A DNA stretch of 64,000 nucleotides from Alphaproteobacteria bacterium (GCA_024227565.1 JAAEUE010000136.1:1-64000), one strand, 5' to 3'. Counted from the stretch's first letter, positions 26,169 through 35,036 are shown. Notes: generated by a model not told the origin, from the sequence alone. Numbers and translations are program-made.

Positions 26169-26993
26169 ATGACACATTCCGCTGAGACGTTCCGGAAACT
26201 GCATGAGCGCGATGGCGCCTTTATCATTCCAAATCCCTGGGATGCGGGCTCGTCGCGCATCCTGGCCCGCATGGGCTTTGAGGCCCTTGCCACCACGAGC
26301 GCAGGCTTTGCCTTTGGCCTTGGGAAGGTGGAAGGCACATTGAGCCAGGAAGCTGTTCTGGGCCACTGCAGAGAAATTGTCGAAGCCACACCGCTTCCGG
26401 TCAACGCTGATCTTGAGAAGGGTTTTGGAGACAGCCCTGAGAGCGCTTTTGAGACAATTGTGGAAGCGGCGAAAACCGGCCTGGCCGGTGGCTCCATCGA
26501 AGATCACACTGGCGACCGAAAGAAGCCGATATTCGAAATGTCGCTTGCGGTGGAACGGGTGAGGGCGGCCTGCGAGGCGCGTGACAGTCTCGGGCATGAC
26601 TTTGTGCTCACCGCCAGGAGCGAGAACCTGTTGTGGGGGATACATGACATGGATGACGTGATTGCCCGGTTGCAGGCTTTCGAGGAAGCGGGAGCCGATG
26701 TGCTCTATGCACCGGGCTTGCGCGACATTGAGACGATCAAGCTGGTGTGCAGTGCTGTCAGCAAGCCGGTGAATGTGGTTATGGGCTTGCCCGGCATATC
26801 ACACGGCCTTGAAGAGTTGGAGGCTGCAGGCGTCAAACGTGTCAGCGTGGGCTCTGCCTTGTTCCGAGCGGCTTTCGGGGCGCTGGTGAGAGCTGGTGAG
26901 GAAATGGCCACAAAGGGCACATTCAGCTATTCCGACGATGCAATCGGCTTTGGCGATCTGGAGGCGTTCTTCCGCCCGCCAATAAATAGCTGA
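26169..26993 (+). CDS. Isocitrate lyase/PEP-mutase superfamily protein
   Basis: A 274-residue TIM-barrel lyase. The opening FIIPNPWDAGSSRIL, the metal aspartate in VNADLEKGF and the GGSIEDHTGD segment define the PEP-phosphonomutase/methylisocitrate-lyase superfamily. The KKCGH motif of true isocitrate lyases is absent. C-C or P-C lyase activity on an oxaloacetate-like or methylisocitrate-like acid is likely; the substrate is open. The gene stands alone between the LytTR gene and the flavin reductase leader. Confidence 0.82.
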   Translation: MTHSAETFRKLHERDGAFIIPNPWDAGSSRILARMGFEALATTSAGFAFGLGKVEGTLSQEAVLGHCREIVEATPLPVNADLEKGFGDSPESAFETIVEAAKTGLAGGSIEDHTGDRKKPIFEMSLAVERVRAACEARDSLGHDFVLTARSENLLWGIHDMDDVIARLQAFEEAGADVLYAPGLRDIETIKLVCSAVSKPVNVVMGLPGISHGLEELEAAGVKRVSVGSALFRAAFGALVRAGEEMATKGTFSYSDDAIGFGDLEAFFRPPINS

Positions 26994-27166
26994 CGCCGCG
27001 TCATCTCTCTTTCCACATGCCCTAAACCCTGCTATAGGCGATGGATGCTCAAGTGGACACGCAGTGAGCTTTGAAATGGTGTGTGTCGCTCAAGCGGGTG
27101 CGCTAGTGAGTTAAAACGGTGGGCGCCGATTTGAGAAGCAATCAACTTGAGGCGCGGTGAGACCCC
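26994..27166 (+). promoter_or_regulatory. Leader/promoter region of the flavin-monooxygenase cluster
   Basis: A 173-bp non-coding stretch ahead of the GTG-started flavin reductase gene. It carries two copies of GCTCAAG (27047-27053 and 27088-27094) and the complementary CTTGAG (27146-27151) about 15 bases before the start codon. Either copy could pair with that site near the ribosome-binding region. The regulatory role is inferred from pairing only. Confidence 0.35.
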
Positions 27167-27742
27167 GTGGGCAGCTACTTTCTAGAATCTGAAATTGCGT
27201 TTGATGCAGACGGCCGTCTGATCGATGCAGGCTATCACGATGCAGACACCAAGGCGTTTGAGCCAAGGGACCTGCGCGGGGTATTCGGCACCTTTGCGAC
27301 CGGCGTGACCGTTGTCAGCGCAATGTCGGTTTCCGGCGAAGTGAGCGGGGCCACGGCAAACTCATTCACCTCGGTTTCCCTCGATCCTCCGCTTGTTCTT
27401 GTGTGCTTTGCCAGAGACAGCCGGACCCTGAGCGCCATGCGCAATTCGGGCCGGTTTGCCATTCAAATCCTGGCCAAGGGCCAAGAAGATGTGGCCTGGC
27501 ACTTTGCCGGGAGGCCGATGACCGATGGGGCGCCGGTGCTCTCCGGCGAGACCGAACGTGGTGTGCCGTGCCTTGAGGATGCGCTCTGCGTCGTCGATTG
27601 CGATCTCTCGCAGGTGTTGCCGGGTGGAGATCACCGGATCGTGCTGGGCGAGGTCAAAGGTTTTCAGATGTCACAGACACATGTTGAACCCTTGGTCTTC
27701 CATCGCGGCAAGTTTGGTGACTTCCAGGGCAATGAAAGCTAA
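27167..27742 (+). CDS. Flavin reductase (HpaC/RutF-like)
   Basis: A 191-residue NAD(P)H:flavin oxidoreductase with the split-barrel flavin-binding fold. The N-terminal 38 residues are an unusual polar extension; the core starts at RGVFGTFATGVTVV, followed by ANSFTSVSLDPPLVLVC. The start is a GTG. It lies 25 bp upstream of the luciferase-type monooxygenase gene and should supply it with reduced FMN. RutF, HpaC and similar reductases have the same core length. Confidence 0.88.
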   Translation: MGSYFLESEIAFDADGRLIDAGYHDADTKAFEPRDLRGVFGTFATGVTVVSAMSVSGEVSGATANSFTSVSLDPPLVLVCFARDSRTLSAMRNSGRFAIQILAKGQEDVAWHFAGRPMTDGAPVLSGETERGVPCLEDALCVVDCDLSQVLPGGDHRIVLGEVKGFQMSQTHVEPLVFHRGKFGDFQGNES

Positions 27743-27767
27743 CTTGAGCCCTTGAGGAGACGCACCC

Positions 27768-28937
27768 ATGCGTTTTGGATACTTTGCCAACCAAAATAAC
27801 CGCCATAACGAAAAGCCCTATGGCCAGGTGCTGGACGAAACCATCGATTTGGCCCGTTATATCGATCAGAACGATTGGTGGTCGATCTGGTTTACCGAGC
27901 ACCATTTTGGCCATGAAGGTTTTGAGGTGTGCCCGAACCCGGTGATGATGAGCACCTGGGCCGCAGCCCACACCAGGAAATTGCGGATTGGCCAGGCAGC
28001 CAACATCATCACCTACTGGAACCCAATACGGTTTGCCGAAGATCTCGCCATACTGGACCACATGTCCGGAGGGCGCGTGGAATGCGGCATGGGGCGCGGC
28101 ATCTACGGGCGCGAGGCGGTGAACCTGAACAAGGTGGCCGACACGCGCAATCCTGAGCAAAACTTCAAACTGTTCCGCGACAGCCTGGAAGTGATCCGGC
28201 GGGCCTGGACCGGGGAGTACTTTGAGTTCGACGGCGAGATGATGACCATCCCGGAGCCCGGCGTTCTGTGGGACCATGCCATGAGCCCGAAGGATGAGAG
28301 CTTCATGGATCTGGACACCAAGGAGATCCAAAAGCTGGCTCTGGTGCCCCGGCCGCTGCAGCAGCCCACACCGCCGCTTTGGCAGGTGGTGGATTCGCCG
28401 CTCTCCATTCAGTTTGCTGCAGAGAACGATCTGAATTGCATGATGTGGATCCCGCCTGTTGATGCCTTGAAGCCGCGTTTTGAGCTTTACCGGGACAAAC
28501 GGTCTGAAGCCCAGGGCAAGGATGTGCCGCTGGGCAAGGGCGTTGCTCTGGTGCGTGACATGTTCGTGGCTGAGACCATGGAGGAAGCCGAACGGCTCGC
28601 CAGCGAGGGCATCATGGAGTATCTGCGCTGGGTTTGCCATTGGCGCGGACTGGGCAACCACCGTCACCTTGGTGAAGAGTTGCCGGAGACGGCGGGCAAG
28701 CTGGATCTACTCAGTTATGAATGGCTGCACCCGCGCAATCTGCTGTTCGGCACCCCAGATTACGTGGCGGAGAAAATTGAAGAACTGCAGAGCGAGCTGA
28801 ACCTTGAGGCGCTTTTGGTCTGGTCTCACTTCCCCGGGGTCTCGCACGATGCGGCCATGCGGTCGGTGAAACTGTTTACAGAGGAAGTCATGCCGCGGTT
28901 TGCGGATGGTGACGTGAACCTGCAAGCAGCCGAATAA
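27768..28937 (+). CDS. Luciferase-like flavin-dependent monooxygenase (LLM class)
   Basis: A 389-residue TIM-barrel monooxygenase that uses reduced flavin and O2. Family features include FTEHHFG (about 44-50), ANIITYWNP and the GRVECGMGRG loop. Together with the preceding reductase it makes a two-component oxygenase, as in RutA/RutF pyrimidine-ring opening or Baeyer-Villiger systems. Substrate specificity cannot be read. A GC-rich hairpin (28945-28975) just after the stop may attenuate transcription into the rest of the cluster. Confidence 0.87.
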   Translation: MRFGYFANQNNRHNEKPYGQVLDETIDLARYIDQNDWWSIWFTEHHFGHEGFEVCPNPVMMSTWAAAHTRKLRIGQAANIITYWNPIRFAEDLAILDHMSGGRVECGMGRGIYGREAVNLNKVADTRNPEQNFKLFRDSLEVIRRAWTGEYFEFDGEMMTIPEPGVLWDHAMSPKDESFMDLDTKEIQKLALVPRPLQQPTPPLWQVVDSPLSIQFAAENDLNCMMWIPPVDALKPRFELYRDKRSEAQGKDVPLGKGVALVRDMFVAETMEEAERLASEGIMEYLRWVCHWRGLGNHRHLGEELPETAGKLDLLSYEWLHPRNLLFGTPDYVAEKIEELQSELNLEALLVWSHFPGVSHDAAMRSVKLFTEEVMPRFADGDVNLQAAE

Positions 28938-28944
28938 TCATCTC

Positions 28945-28975
28945 CCAGCGGCGGCCCTTTCCGGGTCGCCGCTGG
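28945..28975 (+). terminator. Strong GC-rich hairpin after the monooxygenase gene
   Basis: CCAGCGGCG (28945-28953) pairs perfectly with CGCCGCTGG (28967-28975), and CCC/GGG inside can extend the stem. It starts 8 bp after the stop codon. No run of T follows, so it is better seen as a partial terminator or mRNA 3'-end stabiliser than as a classical intrinsic terminator. Confidence 0.5.
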
Positions 28976-29045
28976 ATCATCACAGAGCACCACACAATTT
29001 ATGTTTCGAAGGCCGCACATGCCTTCGCTTGGAGGGAGAGTTTGA

Positions 29046-29684
29046 ATGGGACAGGGGCCTCAAATCCGCAAGGTTGTGACCCATGTGGACACCACATACA
29101 TTGAGGGACAAAAGGAAATTTCCACGCCGATCAAGATGGTGGGCGTGGCTGCGGTTATCCGCAATCCTTGGGCCGGGCAGGGATTCGTTGAGGACCTGCG
29201 CCCGGCAATCATGGAGCAGGCGCCGCCTCTGGGTGATTTGCTGGTGCCGTTGATCTTCCATGAACTGGGCACCGCCGATGATGTTCAGGCCTATGGCAAG
29301 GCGGCTGTGGTGGGGCAGAACGGTGAAATCGAGCATGCCTCGGGCTTCATCCACACCTTGTGGTTCGGCAACAAGTTCCGTGATGCGGTGGGGGGAGCGT
29401 CTTACCTCTCGTTTACAAACAAGCGCGGCGGGCCGGACTGCTCCATCCAAATTCCAATGATGGAAAAGAATGACGCCGGTCAACGCTCTCACTACATCAC
29501 CTTGGAGTTCTCGATCTCCGACGCTCCCGGCCCAGATGAGATCATCGTTGCGCTCGGCGCTTCATCGGGTGGGCGGGCCCACCCGCGGATTGGCAACCGC
29601 TACCAGGACCTTGAAGACATGGACCGCATGGCTGCTGAGGCAGGCGGTGTGGTGGCCGGCAGACCATCGGATGGCAAGTCGTGA
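29046..29684 (+). CDS. DUF1185 / amino-acid-synthesis family protein
   Basis: A 212-residue cytoplasmic protein of the AA_synth (PF06684, DUF1185) family. Typical segments are PWAGQGFVEDL, the YGKAAVVGQNGEIEHASGFIH block and a conserved ASGGRAHPRIGNRYQD-like end (here ASSGGRAHPRIGNRYQ). Structures of the family show a chorismate-mutase-like fold without an assigned reaction. It overlaps the alpha/beta hydrolase gene by 4 bp (GTGA), so the two proteins are translationally coupled. Its place between a monooxygenase and a hydrolase suggests it acts on the ring-opened product or guards it (inference). Confidence 0.88.
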   Translation: MGQGPQIRKVVTHVDTTYIEGQKEISTPIKMVGVAAVIRNPWAGQGFVEDLRPAIMEQAPPLGDLLVPLIFHELGTADDVQAYGKAAVVGQNGEIEHASGFIHTLWFGNKFRDAVGGASYLSFTNKRGGPDCSIQIPMMEKNDAGQRSHYITLEFSISDAPGPDEIIVALGASSGGRAHPRIGNRYQDLEDMDRMAAEAGGVVAGRPSDGKS

Positions 29685-30427
29685 GCGCAGACAAGCCAGC
29701 CATAATCTTCCTACACGGCGTGGGGCTGGACAAGACCTGCTGGGATGCGCAAGTCCCGGCACTCAGTTCCCATGCAAGGGTGATCACCTATGACCTGCTT
29801 GGGCATGGTGATTGCCGCAAGCCTGATCGCGACCTGACCTTGCACGACTATGTGGAGCAACTGCGCGAGGTGATGGACGCTGCGGGACTGGAAAAGGCCG
29901 TGCTGGTGGGGTTCTCGTTTGGGGGGCTCACATTGCAATTGTTTGCCACCACCTATCCTGAACGGGTTGAGAAGCTGGTGATCATGGGTGCCGTCTACCG
30001 CCGGACCCCCGAACAGATTGCGGCAGTTGCAGGCCGGCTTGAAACTGCTGAGCGCGATGGCCCTGAAGCGATCATCTCAGCGGCCCTGGCGCGCTGGTAT
30101 GCGCCGGACTACCAGGCTGCTCATCCGGAGGTGGTTGAAGCCACCACAACCCGGTTGAAGAGCAACATTCCCCACGAATTCCTCACTGCATACCGGATCT
30201 TCATAACCTCAGATCATCTGGTCACCGGCAAGCTGGAGCAGATCAAGGTGCCTACGTTGGTGATCGCCGGCGAATTGGATCCTGGATCGACACCTGCCAT
30301 GGCTGAGACCATGGCCTCTGAAATTCCTGATGCGCGGCTTTGCATCGTGCCCGGTGCTCGGCATATGCTGCCTGTGGAATCTGCAGATGCAGTCAATCAG
30401 ACGCTGATTGAATTCTTGAACGACTAG
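29681..30427 (+). CDS. Alpha/beta hydrolase (RutD/PcaD-like)
   Basis: A 248-residue hydrolase starting at a GTG that overlaps the DUF1185 stop. The oxyanion segment is HGVGLDKTCW, the nucleophile is S79 in GFSFGG, the acid is the Asp of AGELDPGS and the base is the His of GARHMLP. It probably hydrolyses an amide, carbamate or enol-lactone formed upstream in the same cluster. RutD and PcaD share the size, but the call cannot be narrowed further. Confidence 0.87.
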   Translation: MSADKPAIIFLHGVGLDKTCWDAQVPALSSHARVITYDLLGHGDCRKPDRDLTLHDYVEQLREVMDAAGLEKAVLVGFSFGGLTLQLFATTYPERVEKLVIMGAVYRRTPEQIAAVAGRLETAERDGPEAIISAALARWYAPDYQAAHPEVVEATTTRLKSNIPHEFLTAYRIFITSDHLVTGKLEQIKVPTLVIAGELDPGSTPAMAETMASEIPDARLCIVPGARHMLPVESADAVNQTLIEFLND

Positions 30428-30461
30428 AAAAAGACAGAACGACTTGGACGGGAGCAAGCCC

Positions 30462-31940
30462 ATGAGCAAAGTTTGGAAATTCTACATCGATGGTGAATTC
30501 TGCGAGGCAGAAGGCGGCGCGACATTTGACAGTGTGGACCCGTCCACCGGTGAAGTGTGGGCGAAGTTCCCGGCCGCCAGCGCAGGCGACGTGGACAAGG
30601 CCGTGGAAGCGGCCCACCGGGCTTTTGAAAACCCTGAATGGGCCAACATGCTGCCGACCCAGCGCGGCAAACTTTTGTTCCGCCTGGCTGAGCTTGTGGC
30701 CGAGCACGCCGGCGAGATCGCCGAGCTTGAAACCCGCGACACGGGCAAGGTGATCCGCGAAACCAAGGGCGTTACGGGCTATGTGGCTGAGTTCTTCCGT
30801 TATTTCGGCGGTCTGGCCGACAAGATTGAAGGCTCGGTTCTGCCCATCGATAAGCCCGATATGATGGTTTACACCACGCGCGAGCCCCTCGGGGTTGTCG
30901 CCGCCGTGGTGCCTTGGAACTCGCAGATGTTCCTTACGGCAGTGAAGGCAGGGCCGGCGCTCGCTGCCGGTAATACGGTTGTGGTGAAAGCCTCTGAAGA
31001 TGGTCCGTCGCCTGTGCTCAAGTTTGCTGAATTGGTCGACAAGGCCGGGTTCCCGAAGGGCGTGTTCAACGTGATCACCGGTCTTGGTGATCCTTGCGGC
31101 AAGAGGCTGACAAGTCATCCGCTGGTGCAGCGTGTGGCCTTCACCGGCGGACCGGAAACGGCCCGGCATGTGGTGCGCAACACGGCGGAGAATTTTGCGG
31201 TTACCTCTCTGGAGCTCGGCGGCAAGTCGCCCTTCATGGTGTTCCAGGATGCCAATCTTGAGAGCGCCGCCAATGCCTCGATTGCCGGCATTTTCGGCGC
31301 CACGGGCCAATCCTGCGTGGCCGGCTCCAGGTTGATGGTGCACAAGAGCGTGCACAATGAGTTCGTCGACCGGCTGGTGGCGCGGGCCCCATCCATCAAG
31401 ATCGGCGCGCCGCTCGATATGGCCACGGAAATGGGTCCGCTCGCCACCGTGGGCCAGAAGCAGCGCATTGAGAAGGTGGTGGCTGACAGCGTGGCCGGCG
31501 GCGCCAATTTGCTGACCGGCGGCAAGACCCCTGAAGGCTTTGAGAAGGGCAATTACTATGAGCCCACCATTCTGTCGTGCAGCGATCCGAACCTGCCATG
31601 TGTGACCACTGAACTCTTTGGTCCGGTGCTCTCGGTGCTGACCTTCGATGATGAAGAGGAAGCCATCCAGATGGCCAACACATCGGAGTATGCGTTCGCC
31701 GCAGGCGTGTTTACACGCGACTTGGCCAGAGCCCACCGCATGATGAAGCGTGTGAAGGCTGGGATTGTCTGGGTCAACACCTACCGAGCGGTCTCGCCGA
31801 TTGCGCCGTTTGGCGGCTTCAAGAACACCGGCAACGGACGCGAGGCTGGACTGGACGCGATCTACGATTACACCCGCACCAAGACGGCCTGGATCAACAC
31901 CTCAGATGTGCCCATGGCAGACCCGTTTGTTATGCGCTAG
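30462..31940 (+). CDS. NAD(P)-dependent aldehyde dehydrogenase
   Basis: A 492-residue enzyme with catalytic E251 (in LELGGKSP) and C285 (in GQSCVAG). The ATG at 30462 is preferred because GGGAG lies before it; an in-frame TTG 18 bases upstream is weaker. It is 34 bp after the hydrolase gene and ends the cluster. It should oxidise the aldehyde released by the monooxygenase/hydrolase steps to a carboxylate. Its own family branch is broad (betaine or semialdehyde-like). Confidence 0.9.
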   Translation: MSKVWKFYIDGEFCEAEGGATFDSVDPSTGEVWAKFPAASAGDVDKAVEAAHRAFENPEWANMLPTQRGKLLFRLAELVAEHAGEIAELETRDTGKVIRETKGVTGYVAEFFRYFGGLADKIEGSVLPIDKPDMMVYTTREPLGVVAAVVPWNSQMFLTAVKAGPALAAGNTVVVKASEDGPSPVLKFAELVDKAGFPKGVFNVITGLGDPCGKRLTSHPLVQRVAFTGGPETARHVVRNTAENFAVTSLELGGKSPFMVFQDANLESAANASIAGIFGATGQSCVAGSRLMVHKSVHNEFVDRLVARAPSIKIGAPLDMATEMGPLATVGQKQRIEKVVADSVAGGANLLTGGKTPEGFEKGNYYEPTILSCSDPNLPCVTTELFGPVLSVLTFDDEEEAIQMANTSEYAFAAGVFTRDLARAHRMMKRVKAGIVWVNTYRAVSPIAPFGGFKNTGNGREAGLDAIYDYTRTKTAWINTSDVPMADPFVMR

Positions 31941-31984
31941 CGCACATTGCTTTTAGGCTTGATCAATCCAGTTTTCTAGGTGTC

Positions 31985-32063
31985 GCCCTCGGGCTTGACC
32001 CGAGGGCCCAGAACCTCTGATACCTGAGCTTTTCGCCCTGGATCCTCGGGTCAAGCCCGAGGA
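31985..32063. repeat. Pair of inverted REP-like hairpins (CCTCGGG-CTTGA-CCCGAGG)
   Basis: GCCCTCGGG-CTTGA-CCCGAGGGC (31985-32007) and TCCTCGGG-TCAAG-CCCGAGGA (32043-32063) are head-to-head copies: stems match and the loops are reverse complements. The pair sits between the convergent aldehyde dehydrogenase and Rieske genes and can end transcription from both sides. The same arrangement, with another core, is found at 5689-5762. Confidence 0.75.
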
Positions 32064-32104
32064 AGGCAGTGTTGGCAACCGGCACGGAGCGGTTCATCTC
32101 AGAC

Positions 32105-33292
32105 TCATGCACTAGCGCCGCACACCCGGTTCAGGTACCTGACGAACTGCCAGAGATTACGCTCGATCGGGTGATAGGTTCCCGCCGGCAGGAGCGGTGA
32201 GGCGCTTCCTTTGTAGAGCGCTTCAACAAGCACTTTGTCCTCGTCGTTGGCAATGTCCATGTAATCCTTAAAGCCTGCCAGCCATCCGTCATATTCCTCC
32301 TCGGCAATATCGGCCAGGTTTTCCGGCGGAATGGCCACGCCCCAAGTGGCGTGCATCTGGCCGATGCCTGCTGGTTGAACGGTGATGTACCAAAGGTAAT
32401 CCGGCATTAGCGTGATGAGGTGGCAGGGGAAGACGCAGAAATCCACCATCATCCTGCGCCACTCATCCTTCAGCCGCGCATTGCCGGGATGGGCGGCGCC
32501 TGGCCCGGTTTCTTCCGGCTGAGCTGCGATGTGATAGCAATAATAGTCGCTGTCTTCGCCGCAATGGTAATCCTCAAGAGGTTTGTTGTGTTTTGCAAAG
32601 GTTTTGAGATGGGCGATGGGGACATGATAGCTCTCGATGAAATTCTCCATCAAGTTTTTCCAGTTGGCATCCCAAACCATGGTTTCGCGTAACACGGTCT
32701 TATAACGGGCCATATCGAACCGCCCGACGATGTTTTCGCGCAAGGGTTCCAGAACCGATGCCAGTGAGGTGGCCGGCTGTTCCGCCAGGGTCACATAGAC
32801 AAAGCCCTCCCAAACCTCGCAACGCAGGCGCCTGAGGCCATGCTGAGCGGGGTCAAAGTCCGGTTTCATCTCCATGTAGGGCGCCCGCACCAGATCGCCC
32901 TTCAGATCATAGGTCCAGGCGTGGTAGCGGCAGGTGAAGCGCTTGGCATTGCCGCTGGCGTTCCCCACCAGGCAGGCAAAGCGGTGGGCGCAGGCGTTGA
33001 CGAAGGCGCTGATGGTGCCATCTGCCTGGCGCACAATCAGCACTGGGACATCGGCTATGTCGTGGACCAGATAGTCACCGGTTTCGGCGAGCTCATCGCC
33101 GCGGCCAACGCAAACCCATTCGTTCGCAAAGACCGCCTGACGCTCATGTTGAAGGAACGCCAGGGAATGGTTGGCTGCTCCGGGAATAGGATTTGCGCTT
33201 TCGAAGGGTTGCGCGGCAACCGAACTCAGGTCGCGGAGAACAGCATCCAAGCTGACGTTGCTCAATGGGGTTGAAAGGGCGTTGTTGCTCAT
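32105..33292 (-). CDS. Rieske-type oxygenase, large subunit
   Basis: A 395-residue ring-hydroxylating/N-demethylating oxygenase subunit. The [2Fe-2S] Rieske cluster ligands are C101-x-H103 and C121-x2-H124. The mononuclear iron site follows in ENFIESYHVPIAH with H223 and H228. The residue three before H223, usually the bridging Asp, is Glu220, as in carnitine- and betaine-type (CntA/GbcA) oxygenases. A quaternary-amine or N-methyl substrate is therefore possible (inference). No reductase or ferredoxin gene adjoins it; the electron donor must be elsewhere. Confidence 0.85.
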   Translation of the reverse strand: MSNNALSTPLSNVSLDAVLRDLSSVAAQPFESANPIPGAANHSLAFLQHERQAVFANEWVCVGRGDELAETGDYLVHDIADVPVLIVRQADGTISAFVNACAHRFACLVGNASGNAKRFTCRYHAWTYDLKGDLVRAPYMEMKPDFDPAQHGLRRLRCEVWEGFVYVTLAEQPATSLASVLEPLRENIVGRFDMARYKTVLRETMVWDANWKNLMENFIESYHVPIAHLKTFAKHNKPLEDYHCGEDSDYYCYHIAAQPEETGPGAAHPGNARLKDEWRRMMVDFCVFPCHLITLMPDYLWYITVQPAGIGQMHATWGVAIPPENLADIAEEEYDGWLAGFKDYMDIANDEDKVLVEALYKGSASPLLPAGTYHPIERNLWQFVRYLNRVCGASA

Positions 33293-33540
33293 GCCGGTAG
33301 ACTAATTGTTCGGGCCAAGAGAACAAGTGAATAGAATTTGACATGGCAGACCGAGGATTTGGCGATCTGACGCCGTTCGCGACATCATCCAACACATGTT
33401 GCAAACCCTGACGAGCAGCGCTTTGCTGCAGCCCATTATCAATGGGGGCTATTTGCGTGTCATAAGATCAGATACTAATGCTGCCCTGTTCGGTCGGGTT
33501 AGGCGCGCGGTATTCAGATCAACTGTCAATGGAGAGCAGC

Positions 33541-33945
33541 ATGGAATGGACGGGCGGATGCCTCTGCGGCGCGATCCGGTATGAGGCCAGCCAGGGGCCA
33601 AACTGGGCAAGCTATTGTCACTGCACCATGTGCCGCAGGGTTTCGGGCGCTCCGTTCATGAGCTTCATGCAGTTCCCCGAGGGTGCCTTCCGGTGGACGC
33701 AAGGTGACAGTGCTGAATACCAATCCTCCGACGGGATCATCCGGAAGTTCTGCAGCGCTTGCGGAACATCGCTCACCTTTGAGTCAGGCGGTATGGCGTT
33801 TATCGCGCTGGGCAGTCTGGACACCCCCGAGAAGGTCGAGGTGCAGCGCCATTGCTACACCAGATCCAAGCTTCCGGGCATTCAGCTGGCAGATGGGTTG
33901 CCGCAGTTTCCCGGACCGGTGGGCGGCAAGGGCGGCCTTCCCTAG
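33541..33945 (+). CDS. GFA-family zinc protein (glutathione-dependent formaldehyde-activating type)
   Basis: A 134-residue protein with the GFA zinc motifs GGCLCG, CHCTMC and CSACG. GGAGAG precedes the ATG at 33541. GFA members carry a Zn-Cys fold; the original enzyme joins formaldehyde to glutathione, but most homologues have no known reaction. It is divergent from the Rieske oxygenase gene, and formaldehyde from an N-demethylase would be a logical link (inference). Confidence 0.83.
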   Translation: MEWTGGCLCGAIRYEASQGPNWASYCHCTMCRRVSGAPFMSFMQFPEGAFRWTQGDSAEYQSSDGIIRKFCSACGTSLTFESGGMAFIALGSLDTPEKVEVQRHCYTRSKLPGIQLADGLPQFPGPVGGKGGLP

Positions 33946-33948
33946 GGG

Positions 33949-35036
33949 TTAGCGCTCACTCCACGGGGTTACGGCCTGCCATTTGGCATCGGGTTGCATC
34001 ACCAATTTGCCCACAAAGTCCTTGGCCTTGAACGCTGCCTGAGCGGCATGGATCTGAGACAGAGGAAAGGTCTGCCACAACAGGGGCTTGATCGTGCCGC
34101 TTTCGATGTAGCCATGGAGCCGCTCAAACGCGGCTCTTGTGCCTTGGGATGAGCCGTGGATCGTCAGGTGCTTCAGATAGATTGTGCGCAGATCGAGCTC
34201 GACCACAGGCCCACCAATGGCGCCGGCCGTGGTGTAGCGCCCCTCAGGCCGAAGCAGATTGATCAAACTGGCAAACATCGGTCCAGCCACCAGATCAGCG
34301 GCAACATCAAGCGGCCTTCCGCCCATAGCGTCTGTGACGGCGGCGATGAGATCAGGCTCCTCGCGCGCAATGACAGCTTCCGCACCAAGGGCTTTAACCG
34401 TGGCTGCCTTGGCCTGGCCGCAGATCGCATAAGGCAGGGCGCCGCGGGCCCTGGCCAGTTGAACCAGGGCTGAGCCAACACCGCCTGATGCACCGGTGAT
34501 CAGCACAGTCTCGCCGGCGGCCAGTCCGGCCCGGTCGAGCATGTGTTCGCCCGTGAGATATGCGCAGCAGAAGGTTGCGAGCTCCGCATCGCTCATCGAT
34601 GAGGCACAGACGTAGGCCTGTTCGGCAGGCACAGCCACATACTCGGCGTAGCCGCCGTCGCGGCCATGGCCGATGTAGTCGATATCGACCAACGATTTGC
34701 CATCGCCATTGTAGATGGAAAAATCAACCATCACCCGCTCGCCGACGCGTGCGGAGGAGACACCCTCTCCAACATCCACAATGCGACCTGCGGTATCTGC
34801 CCCTTGTATGCGGGGGAACCGCAAGGTGTTGTCTCCGGCGCGGCGCCACGATGCAGTGGCCTCAGGGTCATCGTCGGTGCCATAGGCGCCTTCGCGCACC
34901 CAGATGTCCGTGTTGTTCATGCCGCAGGCGGAAACTTCGATAAGCACCTCGCCGGCCCCGGCCTGGGGACGGGCGCGTTGTTGCGGCAATCCAGTTTCTC
35001 AGGACCGCCGTGGCCGGCCAGAAGCACCGCTTGCAT
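33949..35036 (-). CDS. Zinc-type alcohol dehydrogenase/quinone oxidoreductase (MDR), N-terminus frameshifted
   Basis: A medium-chain dehydrogenase/reductase. The main frame from about 34958 to 33949 covers nearly the whole enzyme, with GMNNTDIW, an NAD(P)-binding VLITGASGGVGSA and a normal C-terminus. Its frame lacks the usual first residues. These are found in another frame: ATG at 35036 gives MQAVLLAGHGGPEKLD and runs to PVPRPG. The two join if the C4 run at 34956-34959 were C5. So a single-base deletion interrupts the gene, or the run was miscalled. A translation could also start at a TTG at 34989 and give a 346-residue truncated product. Confidence 0.8.

Noticed and set aside
26169..26993. 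True isocitrate lyase
   Set aside because: No KKCGH motif and only 274 residues; better placed among PEP-mutase/methylisocitrate-lyase-type enzymes.
30393..31736. A 447-codon open frame on the minus strand opposite the aldehyde dehydrogenase gene
   Set aside because: Antisense shadow with His/Arg-rich low-information translation; the plus strand has catalytic E251 and C285.
27167..31940. A canonical Rut pyrimidine operon
   Set aside because: RutB, RutC, RutE and RutG are absent, and DUF1185 and an aldehyde dehydrogenase are not Rut genes.
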